Below, in pieces: positions 1 through 9,790 of a stretch of DNA of 55,926 nucleotides. Source of the stretch: Desulfurobacteriaceae bacterium (GTDB taxonomy: Bacteria; Aquificota; Aquificia; Desulfurobacteriales; Desulfurobacteriaceae); contig JALSNF010000012.1 in NCBI GenBank assembly GCA_026987115.1, positions 1 through 55,926 of the forward strand, given 5' to 3'. Every line of letters starts with the position of its first letter. Position 1 is the first letter of the stretch. Position numbers and translations under genes: made by a program. Under the pieces are notes generated by a model, which saw nothing but the letters and a program-made list of their open reading frames with translations, did not search any database and was not told where the DNA came from.

Positions 1-1023
<1,023 letters not shown>

Positions 1024-1046
1024 AACCCATATAAAAGGCAAGGAAA

Positions 1047-1367
1047 ATGGTAAAGAAAAACCTTAAATTTTCCTTAATTTTCTACCTTCTCTCTGTTTTA
1101 CCTGCACTACAAGTTCCAGAAGCTTTAGGAAACGGCTACAAAGTCCTTATATGGAACGAGAAAACCCCCACAAACCTTTCCCAACAAAAATACGGACTAG
1201 TCATTAGCTCTTCGCAAAATTCCCTTATACTAGAGTTAGACGGATACGAACAACCTTATCAAGTAGAAAACACTCCCAAAAACCTTAATTTTAAAGTAGG
1301 AGATACTCTAGTTTGCTACTTAAACAAAAATTACATTAAATGCCAAAAGTTAGAGGGAGAAAAATGA
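1047..1367 (+). CDS. Small secreted protein of unknown function at the head of the pilus-tip cluster
   Basis: This 106-residue protein has a basic start (MVKKN), a hydrophobic stretch at about residues 8-27 that reads as a signal peptide, and a short polar domain that looks beta-rich, with two cysteines near the end (CYLNKNYIKC). No family was recognised. A GGCAAGGA ribosome site precedes the ATG. Its stop codon overlaps the start of pilY1 (ATGA), so the two are translationally coupled. It may therefore serve pilus-tip assembly, in the way small PilZ- or PilY2-like partners accompany pilY1 elsewhere; that role is inference from position only. Confidence 0.7.
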   Translation: MVKKNLKFSLIFYLLSVLPALQVPEALGNGYKVLIWNEKTPTNLSQQKYGLVISSSQNSLILELDGYEQPYQVENTPKNLNFKVGDTLVCYLNKNYIKCQKLEGEK

Positions 1368-4300
1368 CAGGGACAAAGAAAGTAGCAATAGGTATCTTGT
1401 CCTTATTAACCTTAATTATTTCACATTCTCTTAGCTATTCAGAAACTTTAAATCCTTCAACCTATTACTCCATTCCTCCTTTTTTACAGCAGAAAACTTA
1501 CAGCAACATAATGCTAGTTCTAGATTACAGTGGAAGTATGAAATTTAAAGCATATAATTATAAAGGGAACAAATTTGACGGAAAGAAAACTTACTACGGA
1601 TACTTTAAACCAGACAAAAAATACTGCAAAGAGAAAAAATCCAAATCAATATCAATATATTCATATTGCCCCAATGGTGAATCTGGCAATAAATTGAACT
1701 ATGAATATATGAGAAGGATAGACATACTTCGCTTAATATTAACAGGCGGGAAAGTTGTTGAATATAACAATAAAGAATACCTAGAAACCATTAGCAAGAA
1801 CGGTACAATTCTCATCCCAATAGAGGAAACCAGCTCCTATAACACAGAAACAGGAGAAGTTGAAGGGATATTACAACAAATTGCTAGAAACAACCTAAAA
1901 CCCCGCATAGGTTTAGTTATATTTCCTGGGAAACGCCACCACTACAGGCACCCTAACTCTTACTATTATGAGCCTGTTAGGGAATGGATTTATCCTTCTT
2001 ACAACTATGACAAACTAATAGAACAAATAAACAATACCGTACCTGCAGGTAGAACTCCTACGGGAGAAGCCCTAGATGAGGTTTATCACTACTTTTCGTT
2101 AAAAGACGGTATATGGAGAAAGAGGTTTTCCAGAAAAGACTCAGACTATGTAAATCCTTATGAGTTTAACAACATTAAGGTAAGGTGCGCTAAAAACTTT
2201 GTTGTTTTAATATCCGATGGAGGATGGAACGGACACTGGTTTTCTAACGAGAAGCTTACCTGCGATAACGACTCACACCTTATGAAAAATCCCATTAACG
2301 CCTCAATTTACAAATATAGTTGTATTATAGACCCTTCATTAATAACCTATAAATTATGGACAGAAGACCTGTCAGAGGAACTAGAAGGGAAGCAAAGGGT
2401 AGAAACTTACGCCATATATAGTTTCAGCGATACACCTTCTGATAAAAACGCTTTAGAGAATACAGCTATATACGGAAGCTTTATTGATAAAGACGGAGAT
2501 GACCTTCCCTACGGATACGACTCGGTTCCTCCTTCTCCCCCCTGTGATTCCAAACACGAAAAAAATTCGTATTGCGGTTCATACTCTCCAATAAAAAAAG
2601 ATAAGATAGGCGAATGGGATAAGGATAAAAACGGTATTCCTGATAATTTCTTTTACGGCGACAACCCACAAAAGTTAAAAGAAGCTATTTACAAGATTTT
2701 CAAATTAATTTTGAAAAAAGTCTTCTCAGCTACTTCCGTTTGTGCCCTATCTGAAAAGGGCAACATAGGAAGCATATCTTTACAAGCACTCTTTTATCCA
2801 GAAAGATATTTTGACGACAAAAAAGTTGGCTGGATTGGCTATCTTTATAGTTGGTGGCTCTATAACTCAAAAAGCTACCAGAACATAAGGGAAGATACAA
2901 ATGAAAACAAGATTTTGGATATTAGTACAGACCACATAGTTGAATGGAGCGTTAATGAAGATACAGGAAAACTTAAAATAGATGTCTATAACAGCACTTC
3001 TACAGGGAATAAAGGTTCTTTTATAACAAGTTATGATTCTTTTGATAGCCTCCATCCTCTATGGGAAGCAGGGAGCATACTATTAAACACAGCTCCTCAA
3101 GACAGGAAAATATTCACGACAGATGGTAATAGACTTATAGAATTCACTAAAGAAAACGCAGAAAGTTTTAAAAACTACTTAGGAAATCCTGGCACTTTTC
3201 CTTCTTGTCTTTCAGGTTCTGCAGGAAACTTAGTCTCCTACATTAGGGGAAAGGATATCCAAGGATGTAGAAATAGAAGTGTAGATGGAGAAACTTGGAA
3301 ACTGGGAGACATTATATACTCTACACCTACGGCCGTTGACTACGGCAAATTCTCCGTGGTTTTCGTTGGTGCAAATGACGGTATGCTACACGCGTTCAAG
3401 GTCGGTTTCGTAAAAAAACTCTCTACACCCAACCAAGTGGCAAAAATTCAGAATTCAAAGGATGATAATGGGAGCTACTCTTTAGGAGAGGAGTTATGGG
3501 CATTTATACCTAAAAACGCTTTACCTTACTTGAGATACCTTGCAAATCCAGACTACAAGCACATGTACTTTGTTGACCTAAAACCTTACGTTTACTCCTA
3601 CAAAGACGCTAAAGGCAACCTTCACAGGATTTTAATAGGAGGAATGAGACTAGGAGGAGCGGTTGGTTGCACTAGCAATGGCTGCATAAATCCTCCAACC
3701 GATACTTGTCCTGATACAAGCTCAAATTCTTGCGTAGGACTTTCATCTTACTTTGCATTGGACATCACAAACCCTCTGAAACCCAAGTTCCTTTGGGAAT
3801 TTACTAATAAAGACTTAGGATTTACTTATTCAGGACCCGCAATCGTAAAGAGGAAAAATGGAACATATGTGATTTTCGGCTCCGGTCCAGACAATTATAA
3901 AGGTGAAGCTTATACCAACTTAAAGTTCTTCGTCCTTAATCTATTTAACGGAAATTTGGAAAGAGTTATTGATACGGGAATACAGAACGCCTTTTCAGGT
4001 AGGCTGTTTACAGAAGGCATTGATTTTAATAATGACGGGTACACAGACTCTATTTTCGTTGGCACATCCATTTTTGATGGAGACTTGAATAATATGAAAG
4101 GGGGAATACTGCAAATAGATACAAACAGCGATAACATAAACGATTGGAGAATTAGAGAGTATTTAATTAGAGAAATACCCCCTGTTACCTCAAAGGTAGA
4201 GGTAATGAAATGCTTTAACAGATGGTATATATACTTTGGAACAGGTAAGTGGTTTTTCAAAGAAGACAATCCACTTCCCAATACGAGGGAAAGAATATAC

Positions 4301-4834
4301 GGCTTGCCCTTAAAAAAAGAAGGCAAAAACTGGGTCGTCATAACCAACGCTGCCGATGTTAGTGAAGGTACCGACAACATTTGTAATGACTTAAGCAATG
4401 GGGTTTTAAGAGGTTGGTATATTGAACTCTCAAACAATACAGGAAACTACCTAAAAGAGCGTTCTATAGCTGACCCAACACCTAGCAAATCAAATGTTAT
4501 TTTCTTTACTACTATTCAACCTTCTTCTGACCCTTGTAGTTTCGGCGGAAGAACAAGGGTATGGGGCTTAAACTGTGCTACCGGAGGTAGCCTATTTAAA
4601 GGATGCTTAGGCTCTGAAGGGAAAGAAGTTTATGCCCCCTCTACGATTAACGGAAGTTTACTCCTTCAACTATCCAGCGGAGACATAGAACAGATAATCC
4701 CCAACAAAAGCTACTTTAGTAATAACGGAAATAGAACTACTAAGTGGTATATAGGTATCTCTCCTGAAAGCTCAACACCTCTTGTAGTGCCAGAAACTTG
4801 GTTAGGAGAGCTCCTTTTATGGATAGAAAAGTAA
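1364..4834 (+). CDS. pilY1: PilY1-like type IV pilus tip adhesin/assembly protein
   Basis: The protein has 1,156 residues and a signal peptide (about 1-26). A von Willebrand A-type domain starts near residue 50 with the MIDAS motif D54-Y-S-G-S. The C-terminal half carries the PilY1 beta-propeller signatures (GANDGMLHAF, IFGSGPDNY). Several acidic loops look like calcium sites: DKDGDD, DKDKNGIPD, DFNNDGYTD and DTNSDNIND; the third lies where PilY1 of Pseudomonas binds calcium. The start at 1364 is preferred over the in-frame ATG at 1340 because AGAGGGAGA lies just before it and it makes an ATGA overlap with the gene upstream. PilY1 sits at the pilus tip with minor pilins and controls extension, retraction and adhesion. 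Here it precedes the minor pilins, whereas in Pseudomonas it follows them. Confidence 0.9.
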   Translation: MTGTKKVAIGILSLLTLIISHSLSYSETLNPSTYYSIPPFLQQKTYSNIMLVLDYSGSMKFKAYNYKGNKFDGKKTYYGYFKPDKKYCKEKKSKSISIYSYCPNGESGNKLNYEYMRRIDILRLILTGGKVVEYNNKEYLETISKNGTILIPIEETSSYNTETGEVEGILQQIARNNLKPRIGLVIFPGKRHHYRHPNSYYYEPVREWIYPSYNYDKLIEQINNTVPAGRTPTGEALDEVYHYFSLKDGIWRKRFSRKDSDYVNPYEFNNIKVRCAKNFVVLISDGGWNGHWFSNEKLTCDNDSHLMKNPINASIYKYSCIIDPSLITYKLWTEDLSEELEGKQRVETYAIYSFSDTPSDKNALENTAIYGSFIDKDGDDLPYGYDSVPPSPPCDSKHEKNSYCGSYSPIKKDKIGEWDKDKNGIPDNFFYGDNPQKLKEAIYKIFKLILKKVFSATSVCALSEKGNIGSISLQALFYPERYFDDKKVGWIGYLYSWWLYNSKSYQNIREDTNENKILDISTDHIVEWSVNEDTGKLKIDVYNSTSTGNKGSFITSYDSFDSLHPLWEAGSILLNTAPQDRKIFTTDGNRLIEFTKENAESFKNYLGNPGTFPSCLSGSAGNLVSYIRGKDIQGCRNRSVDGETWKLGDIIYSTPTAVDYGKFSVVFVGANDGMLHAFKVGFVKKLSTPNQVAKIQNSKDDNGSYSLGEELWAFIPKNALPYLRYLANPDYKHMYFVDLKPYVYSYKDAKGNLHRILIGGMRLGGAVGCTSNGCINPPTDTCPDTSSNSCVGLSSYFALDITNPLKPKFLWEFTNKDLGFTYSGPAIVKRKNGTYVIFGSGPDNYKGEAYTNLKFFVLNLFNGNLERVIDTGIQNAFSGRLFTEGIDFNNDGYTDSIFVGTSIFDGDLNNMKGGILQIDTNSDNINDWRIREYLIREIPPVTSKVEVMKCFNRWYIYFGTGKWFFKEDNPLPNTRERIYGLPLKKEGKNWVVITNAADVSEGTDNICNDLSNGVLRGWYIELSNNTGNYLKERSIADPTPSKSNVIFFTTIQPSSDPCSFGGRTRVWGLNCATGGSLFKGCLGSEGKEVYAPSTINGSLLLQLSSGDIEQIIPNKSYFSNNGNRTTKWYIGISPESSTPLVVPETWLGELLLWIEK

Positions 4835-5277
4835 AGGCTTTTACAATATTAGAAATCTTAATTATATTAGCTATCTTAGCAATACTACTACTTCTGGCTG
4901 CTCCTCCACTTTTAAAGTGGAAGAAAAGAGCAGATATTGAGAAAGATACAGACATCATATATTCCACAATTCAAAAGTATAGAATGAAGGCCCTTTTATC
5001 TCACACACCTTATGAAGTGTATTTATCCTCTAATGGAAAAGAATTACAGGTTAAACAAAGCGGTAATACCGTAGCCGAATACAACCTCTCATCCCCTTTT
5101 AAGTTTAAAGGTTCCACAACAGAAGTGAGAATTAGCGAAAAAGGGATTCTCAATTCCTTTACGATATTTAGCAATTCCATAAATTTAGATTCCCTTAACC
5201 CAGTTTATAGCTGTGTCATATCATCTGGAGGCGTCAGACTAAAGAGAGGAAAATGGAATGGGAAAAACTGCCAGTAG
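4819..5277 (+). CDS. FimT/GspH-like minor pilin
   Basis: This 152-residue prepilin has a short basic leader MDRKVKA, then FTILEILII and a long hydrophobic helix. The cleavage position is Ala rather than Gly, which prepilin peptidase tolerates; Glu+5 is present. The ATG at 4819 is chosen because GGAGAG lies about 9 nt upstream; a TTG at 4798 would add seven residues to the leader without a better ribosome site. The gene overlaps the pilY1 end by 16 bp. One Cys pair near the C-terminus (around YSCVIS and the final NCQ) could form a disulfide. GspH/FimT-type pseudopilins join the initiating minor-pilin complex. Confidence 0.82.
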   Translation: MDRKVKAFTILEILIILAILAILLLLAAPPLLKWKKRADIEKDTDIIYSTIQKYRMKALLSHTPYEVYLSSNGKELQVKQSGNTVAEYNLSSPFKFKGSTTEVRISEKGILNSFTIFSNSINLDSLNPVYSCVISSGGVRLKRGKWNGKNCQ

Positions 5278-5683
5278 AAGGTTAGGGTTCAGCATAATAG
5301 AGGTCTTAATCTCAGTAGTTATCTTAAGTATCGTATTAATTGGTCTACTATTTTCTATCCTTGTTTACATACGAGTAAACCAGCAAAACGATATAAGAAA
5401 CATTGCTAACCAAATCTTAATAGCAAATCTGGAGGAAGTAAGAAGTAAAGGTTATAGTGGCATAAATCCAAGTATAAATAATGGTAGTACAAGCTGTCAA
5501 GACGCACTAGTTAACAAGAAAAACATTGAGGTAAGGTTTGTAAGGGACAAAAAGGTGATTTTTGGCAAGTATTTTAATATTACTAACAATAATTTCCTTA
5601 AGATAAAAAAGGTTAAAGTTGAAATTTGCTGGTTTTTCAGAGGGAAATTCCATTCTATAAACGGAACCGTAATAGTTAAATAG
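5258..5683 (+). CDS. PilV-like minor pilin
   Basis: The 141-residue protein has a class III signal (leader ending RRLG, then FSIIEVLIS with Glu+5) and a following membrane helix, and it matches PilV/GspI-type minor pilins in length and helix pattern. It overlaps the preceding pilin gene by 20 bp, with AGAGAGGA 7 nt before the ATG. By position it is the second of four pilin-like genes, the same order (FimT, PilV, PilW, PilX) as in the Pseudomonas minor-pilin operon. The globular part is only about 100 residues, with two cysteines (one after NNGSTS and one in VEICWFF). Confidence 0.82.
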   Translation: MGKTASRRLGFSIIEVLISVVILSIVLIGLLFSILVYIRVNQQNDIRNIANQILIANLEEVRSKGYSGINPSINNGSTSCQDALVNKKNIEVRFVRDKKVIFGKYFNITNNNFLKIKKVKVEICWFFRGKFHSINGTVIVK

Positions 5684-5694
5684 GGTGAATAGAA

Positions 5695-6624
5695 ATGAGG
5701 AAGAGGAAAGGCATAAGTTTAATTGAAGCAGTAATTACTGTTTTCATAAGCTTTATTATCCTAACTGCTATTTACATAGTATATACTTCTGTATACAAGA
5801 ACTTTAGAAGAGAAGAATCTATATCTACTTCTCAAATAGAGTCACTCTTAAATACAGACATCATAAGATATGAACTTCAGGAAGCAGGGTACGGAATAGG
5901 AAGCAATTGCTCTTGCAACTGCACCAACTTTATATGTAATGGAGATTGTTTGCCTGTTGATTTTGATAAAGTTAAAAAGGGACTCGCTATACGCTCAACC
6001 TACAGCTTAACCAACGAGAAGACCCACGGTTGGGCTTTAGTAGACTGCTCTTCAGGTACATTTGACATCAAGGCAGGGAGCTTACCTACTGGGAGTTTAG
6101 GTTTTGTGGTCTTAGATGCATCAACAAGGAAAATAGTTGATGGCTTTACCAATAGCAAGATATGTCCTTCAACTGGTATCTTCTTAGTCTATCCTTACGA
6201 CCCTGCAACTAGCGGAAGTTGTTCCAACCAGTACTGCAATTTAATAGAATACTACTTAGGAAAATCTTCTACTGCGCCGTCCTACTGTGCTCCAGGGACG
6301 AAAACTTTATTTAGGAAAATAGGTAAAAAATCCTATCCAATACTGTACTGCGTTGCAGACTTCCAGGTAAGGTTTAACTGGAACGGTAGCTTAGTTAATC
6401 CCGAAAGCTTGTCAAATATTTCCTTTAACGAAGAAGTAAACAATTTACAAGGAGTGAACGTTTATATATTGGTTCAAGAAGGGAAAAGAGACAATAACTT
6501 CTATTTTTCCGAGAATACTACCATAGATAATGTAAATCTAAGCCTAAAAAATGTAAAAGATTACATCCATTATAGGTGGAAAATTATAAAAATTTCCCAA
6601 GAACCGATGAATTTGGAGAAATAA
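5695..6624 (+). CDS. PilW-like minor pilin
   Basis: The 309-residue protein starts with leader MRKRKG, then ISLIEAVIT (Glu+5 present) and a hydrophobic helix. This length and a large soluble domain fit PilW. A striking feature is a cysteine-rich stretch early in the soluble domain (CSCNCTNFICNGDC, residues about 80-93), followed by further cysteines, which suggests a disulfide-stabilised or metal-binding knob. The stop codon TAA abuts the ATG of the next gene directly. The role is inferred from family and operon order. Confidence 0.8.
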   Translation: MRKRKGISLIEAVITVFISFIILTAIYIVYTSVYKNFRREESISTSQIESLLNTDIIRYELQEAGYGIGSNCSCNCTNFICNGDCLPVDFDKVKKGLAIRSTYSLTNEKTHGWALVDCSSGTFDIKAGSLPTGSLGFVVLDASTRKIVDGFTNSKICPSTGIFLVYPYDPATSGSCSNQYCNLIEYYLGKSSTAPSYCAPGTKTLFRKIGKKSYPILYCVADFQVRFNWNGSLVNPESLSNISFNEEVNNLQGVNVYILVQEGKRDNNFYFSENTTIDNVNLSLKNVKDYIHYRWKIIKISQEPMNLEK

Positions 6625-7038
6625 ATGAGGAAAGGAATCACTTTAATTATTACACTTATCCTGTCTTTAGTAGCGTTAATAGTGATAGCTTCTCTTTTCT
6701 ATTTAATATCCTCAAACACCTACATTTCTGGAAGTTATAAAAACTACACAAACTCAGAAGAGGTTGCCAAAGGTATATCAAATTATCTTTTTAGGTTAAT
6801 GGATACGGGCGATTTCTGCAAATATACTTCTTGTAATCTCCCAAACTCACCAATTAACTTAGGAAATTTCTCACAAATAGATAACTTTAGCATAAACGCT
6901 ACTCTCCTCTCCAGAGTTTTAGAAAATCCTGCTTCTCCCTCCTTAAGTCCACAAATCTACGCTGTTGAGGTTAAAGTAGTTAATAAGAAAAATCCTTCTG
7001 ACAAAACTATAGTAGACTTCGTTTACAGGATACACTAG
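6625..7038 (+). CDS. PilX/GspK-like minor pilin lacking Glu+5
   Basis: The 137-residue protein has the leader MRKG followed by ITLIITLILSL. Position +5 is Ile rather than Glu, as in PilX/GspK tip pilins, which enter the tip complex without needing the Glu+5 contact. The ribosome site TTGGAGAAA lies inside the end of the PilW-like gene, zero spacing between the two. The gene ends head-on against lptB: the two stop codons share the tetranucleotide CTAG at 7035-7038. It is the last gene of the pilus-tip cluster. Confidence 0.78.
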   Translation: MRKGITLIITLILSLVALIVIASLFYLISSNTYISGSYKNYTNSEEVAKGISNYLFRLMDTGDFCKYTSCNLPNSPINLGNFSQIDNFSINATLLSRVLENPASPSLSPQIYAVEVKVVNKKNPSDKTIVDFVYRIH

Positions 7039-7775
7039 AAGCTAAAGTCGTCTCCAAGATAAACTTTCCTTACTATTTCCTCCTTAGCAACTTCAGAAGG
7101 AGCTCCTTCGGCTATGACTTTACCGTGGGCTATTATGTAAGCTTTGTCTATTATCTTGAGAGTTTCCCTTACGTTGTGGTCGGTAATTAGAACTCCAATG
7201 TTCAGTTCTTTAAGTTCTTTTATAAGAGATTGTATGTCAGCTACAGCTATAGGGTCAATTCCGGCGAAGGGTTCGTCCAGAAGTAGGAATTTAGGGTTTA
7301 TAGTTAGAGCTCTCGCTATTTCAAGTCTCCTCCTCTCTCCTCCAGAAAGGGAGGAAGCTTTTTGCTTTCTTAAGTGAGCTATCCCAAATCTTTCTAAAAG
7401 CCAGTTTACTTTCTCCTTAATCTCCCTCTCTGAATAGTTGTGCATCTCTAAAACAGCTTTTAAGTTCTCCTCAACAGTAAGTTTCCTAAAAATTGAAGGC
7501 TCTTGAGGAAGGTAAGAAATACCCTTTCTTGCCCTTATGTAGGTTGGTTCTTTAGTGATGTCTTCTTCCCCTATGTAAACTTTACCTGAGTCTGCTTTTA
7601 CAAGGCCCACAATACAGTAAAAGGTAGTAGTTTTACCGGCACCGTTAGGCCCCAGCAAACCTACTACCTCTCCTTCAAAGACTTCTAAACTTACGCTATC
7701 TACAACTTTCCTTTTACCAAAAGTCTTACTTATTTTTTCTACTTTTAGGAGATTTAAATCCTGCACTTGCTGCAA
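7035..7775 (-). CDS. lptB: LPS export ABC transporter ATPase LptB
   Basis: The 246-residue ATPase has Walker A GPNGAGKT, an LSGGERRR signature, Walker B LLLDEPFAG and the H-loop in TDHNVRE. It has the LptB-typical GKTTTFYCIVG stretch after the P-loop. It powers lipopolysaccharide extraction from the inner membrane as LptB2FGC. LptF/G are not in the window. The start is TTG at 7775 (alternative GTG at 7766); both lie inside the end of lptA, an overlap of 41-50 bp that implies coupling. Order kdsC-lptC-lptA-lptB is the classic arrangement. Confidence 0.95.
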   Translation of the reverse strand: MQQVQDLNLLKVEKISKTFGKRKVVDSVSLEVFEGEVVGLLGPNGAGKTTTFYCIVGLVKADSGKVYIGEEDITKEPTYIRARKGISYLPQEPSIFRKLTVEENLKAVLEMHNYSEREIKEKVNWLLERFGIAHLRKQKASSLSGGERRRLEIARALTINPKFLLLDEPFAGIDPIAVADIQSLIKELKELNIGVLITDHNVRETLKIIDKAYIIAHGKVIAEGAPSEVAKEEIVRKVYLGDDFSF

Positions 7776-8241
7776 CTTTTCCCTCTGAGTATATGATTGT
7801 CTTAACTCTCTCTTTTACACCTATAACTTCAACCCTTCCGTCTTTATAGGCTATTATCTTATCTCCAACTATAAGATTTTTACCCTGTTTAAGCTTTGCG
7901 TTTCCTATTAGAACCACTTTTTCCTGAAATGGATAGTAAATTAACTGTTGACACCAACCTTCACCTCTTGGGTCCTTAAGGTAAACATTCCCTTCAACAA
8001 CTATTTTCCTTATCTCCTTTCCGTCAGGGGTAAAGTATATGGTAAGTTTATCCCCTTTAAGGATTGTTTGACCGTGTTGAGCTATCACGTTTCCTATGTA
8101 AACAGCTACCTTTTTCTTATCGTTGTAGTTAAGTTTCTGAGCTTCTATCACGACGGGAATAGAGTTTACCTTCTCTTCAGAAGAGAAAGAGTTTACGGCT
8201 AGAAAAAAAGAAAGTAGAACAAGTAAGATAAAGAACCTCAT
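7726..8241 (-). CDS. lptA: Periplasmic LPS transport protein LptA
   Basis: The 171-residue protein has a signal peptide (about 1-19, ending VNSFSS) and an OstA-type beta-jellyroll repeat domain (IEAQKLNYNDKKKVAVYIGNV is split here as IEAQKLNYND and YIGNVIAQHG, then GDKLTIYFTPDG). LptA forms the periplasmic bridge carrying LPS from LptC to LptD. It overlaps lptC by 4 bp (ATGA) and lptB at its other end. The C-terminus is basic and rich in Lys/Ser (SPKSRKNK), an extension probably dictated by the overlapping lptB start region. Confidence 0.9.
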   Translation of the reverse strand: MRFFILLVLLSFFLAVNSFSSEEKVNSIPVVIEAQKLNYNDKKKVAVYIGNVIAQHGQTILKGDKLTIYFTPDGKEIRKIVVEGNVYLKDPRGEGWCQQLIYYPFQEKVVLIGNAKLKQGKNLIVGDKIIAYKDGRVEVIGVKERVKTIIYSEGKVAASAGFKSPKSRKNK

Positions 8242-8765
8242 TTCGCCTCCGAAATAGTGCTTTTAACTTTACCTTCAATTATAACTTTCCCATTTTTAAC
8301 AAAGAGGATACACCTTTGCCCCGTAGTAATGGAAGTTTCAGATTTAAGTTTACAACCTTTATCTGTTTTAAAAATACTCTTTTCGGTAGAATAGACCCCT
8401 TCAGGAGAAAAAGCTTCCGTTTTATTAGAGTATAGGTGAACAACTTTTAGGAAAAGCAATCCCTTTTCTTTATTAAAAAGGGCTTCTCTTGCCGTTATCC
8501 TTATTTTAGGAGATGTTAAAGTTTCAAAAACGGCTTCTTTAAGTTTTATAATGCTGTTTCCTTTAAAAACAGCTTTGGGAGATTTAAGTATCCACGGGTT
8601 TTCTCCGGCAGAACGCAAGGAAAATTTTTCAATTGTCTGCTCTTTATGAGTTTTTATCTTGAGATTTGGAGGGGGAGTTTCCCTATTTATTAGGAAAATT
8701 ACAAAAGGTAAAGTAGAGATAAGAAAGAAAATTAAGGCTAAACGATAGAAAAATGACCTATTCAT
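8238..8765 (-). CDS. lptC: LPS export protein LptC
   Basis: The 175-residue protein has one N-terminal membrane helix (residues about 8-26) and a periplasmic domain with the LptC pattern (WILKSPKAVF, KLKEAVFETL, ITAREALFN). Sequence conservation of LptC is low, so the call leans on size, topology and its place between kdsC and lptA. It receives LPS from LptFG and hands it to LptA. Its ATG lies inside the kdsC stop region (8-bp overlap). Confidence 0.85.
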   Translation of the reverse strand: MNRSFFYRLALIFFLISTLPFVIFLINRETPPPNLKIKTHKEQTIEKFSLRSAGENPWILKSPKAVFKGNSIIKLKEAVFETLTSPKIRITAREALFNKEKGLLFLKVVHLYSNKTEAFSPEGVYSTEKSIFKTDKGCKLKSETSITTGQRCILFVKNGKVIIEGKVKSTISEAK

Positions 8766-9228
8766 TTCCTTTCTCTTTAAGGAGAAAGTCTATAAACTCT
8801 CTAACTGCTCCCTTCCCGCCCTCTTTGGTTGAGACAAAGTCAACTATTAGTTTAACTTCAGGAACTGCGTCTTTGGGAGCTCCCGAAACCCCACAGGTTT
8901 TAAGGATAGGAATGTCTGGTATGTCATCTCCCATAGCCGCAATTTGGGAGTCTTTAAGGGAGAACTTCTCTTTAAGGTAGCCATAGACTTCCATCTTGTC
9001 TTCAATTCCCTGATGTATCTCCTCAACTCCAAGTTCCCTAAACCTCTTTTCAACTAAGGAGGAATACCTACCGCTAATAAGTGCAACTTTTAAACCCTCT
9101 TTAAGGGCTCTAACTATACCAAAGCCGTCCTTCACGTTAAAGGATTTAACCTCAGTTCCAAAAGGAGTATAGGTAATGGTTCCGTCTGTTAAGACTCCGT
9201 CAACGTCAAGAATTAAGAGTTTTATCAT
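8758..9228 (-). CDS. kdsC: 3-deoxy-D-manno-octulosonate 8-phosphate phosphatase KdsC
   Basis: The 156-residue HAD-family phosphatase has motif I D8-V-D-G-V-L-T-D, motif II LISGR, and motif III/IV GDDIPDIP. No cap domain is present, as is normal for tetrameric KdsC. It releases Kdo from Kdo-8-phosphate for the LPS core, fitting the lptCAB genes downstream. Its ATG overlaps the stop of the metallophosphoesterase (ATGA). YrbI-type family members have the same size. Confidence 0.93.
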   Translation of the reverse strand: MIKLLILDVDGVLTDGTITYTPFGTEVKSFNVKDGFGIVRALKEGLKVALISGRYSSLVEKRFRELGVEEIHQGIEDKMEVYGYLKEKFSLKDSQIAAMGDDIPDIPILKTCGVSGAPKDAVPEVKLIVDFVSTKEGGKGAVREFIDFLLKEKGNE

Positions 9229-9776
9229 AGGGGAAGTTCCTCCTCGCTTAGAGGTTTAAAACCTATAAACTCAACATTAACATTTAGGCATTTTACACAA
9301 TTTAAGTGGCAACCGCAGAAAACGCCAAAGGGATTCCAGTGAACGTGGCCGTGAAGGAGCAAAGAAAATCTTCCCTCTTTAAACTCTTGGGTTATTTTCT
9401 TTTGAAGTTCTAAAAACCTATAAGTCCTAAGGTCTAAAGACGGGAAGTGGCAAAGGAGAACCATTTTCCCTTTTACTTCTAAAGACAGGGAGAAAGGGTA
9501 AACTTCGTCAAAGAGCTCCCTAAGCTGTTCATCCTTAAAACGCCAATCGTGGTTTCCTTTTATTAAGACCTTTTTAAAGGGAAAAGAGCTCCAGAGCTCT
9601 TTAAAGCCTTCTGGAAGCTCCCAAGCAAAATCCCCCAAAAGATAGAGGGTATCCTCTGAATTTAAATCTTCTAAAGAGGAGAGAATTAAATCTTCAAATC
9701 CTTTCTTCCTCTTGAGAGGATTTAACTTAAGTATGTTTTTATGGAAAAAGTGGGTATCTGAGATAAAGTAGTTCAT
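9225..9776 (-). CDS. Calcineurin-like metallophosphoesterase
   Basis: The 183-residue enzyme carries the metal ligand set of the family: D7-T-H9, LLGDFAW, KGNHDW, LCHFPS and HGHVHWN. The substrate is unknown; small stand-alone members hydrolyse phosphodiesters or phosphomonoesters. It contains a Cys-rich loop (FCGCHLNCVKC) just after the last motif that is not usual in the fold and could bind metal. It is the first gene of the kdsC-lptCAB operon (overlap of 4 bp with kdsC). The ATG has no Shine-Dalgarno sequence; see the promoter entry at 9784-9789. Confidence 0.85.
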   Translation of the reverse strand: MNYFISDTHFFHKNILKLNPLKRKKGFEDLILSSLEDLNSEDTLYLLGDFAWELPEGFKELWSSFPFKKVLIKGNHDWRFKDEQLRELFDEVYPFSLSLEVKGKMVLLCHFPSLDLRTYRFLELQKKITQEFKEGRFSLLLHGHVHWNPFGVFCGCHLNCVKCLNVNVEFIGFKPLSEEELPL

Positions 9777-9783
9777 AAGTAAA

Positions 9784-9789
9784 ATTATA
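9784..9789 (-). promoter_or_regulatory. Possible -10 box immediately before the metallophosphoesterase ATG
   Basis: A perfect TATAAT occurs on the minus strand with only 7 nt (TTTACTT) before the ATG at 9776. Transcription from it would begin at or next to the start codon, giving a leaderless mRNA, which agrees with the lack of a ribosome binding site. No good -35 box is seen 16-18 bp upstream, so this remains a low-confidence site. Confidence 0.35.
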
Positions 9790-9790
9790 C

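Noticed and set aside
3180-4090. TGGCAC motifs (about 3190 and 4064) as sigma-54 promoters inside pilY1
   Set aside because: Neither has the TTGC half at the required spacing, and both lie mid-gene.
3910-4437. A 175-codon open frame antisense to pilY1
   Set aside because: It lies wholly opposite a strong, domain-bearing gene, has no ribosome site and no recognisable features; it is a composition shadow.
7726-7775. Frameshift between lptA and lptB
   Set aside because: Both products have normal ends and lengths for their families; the 50-bp overlap is a coupled junction, not a broken gene.
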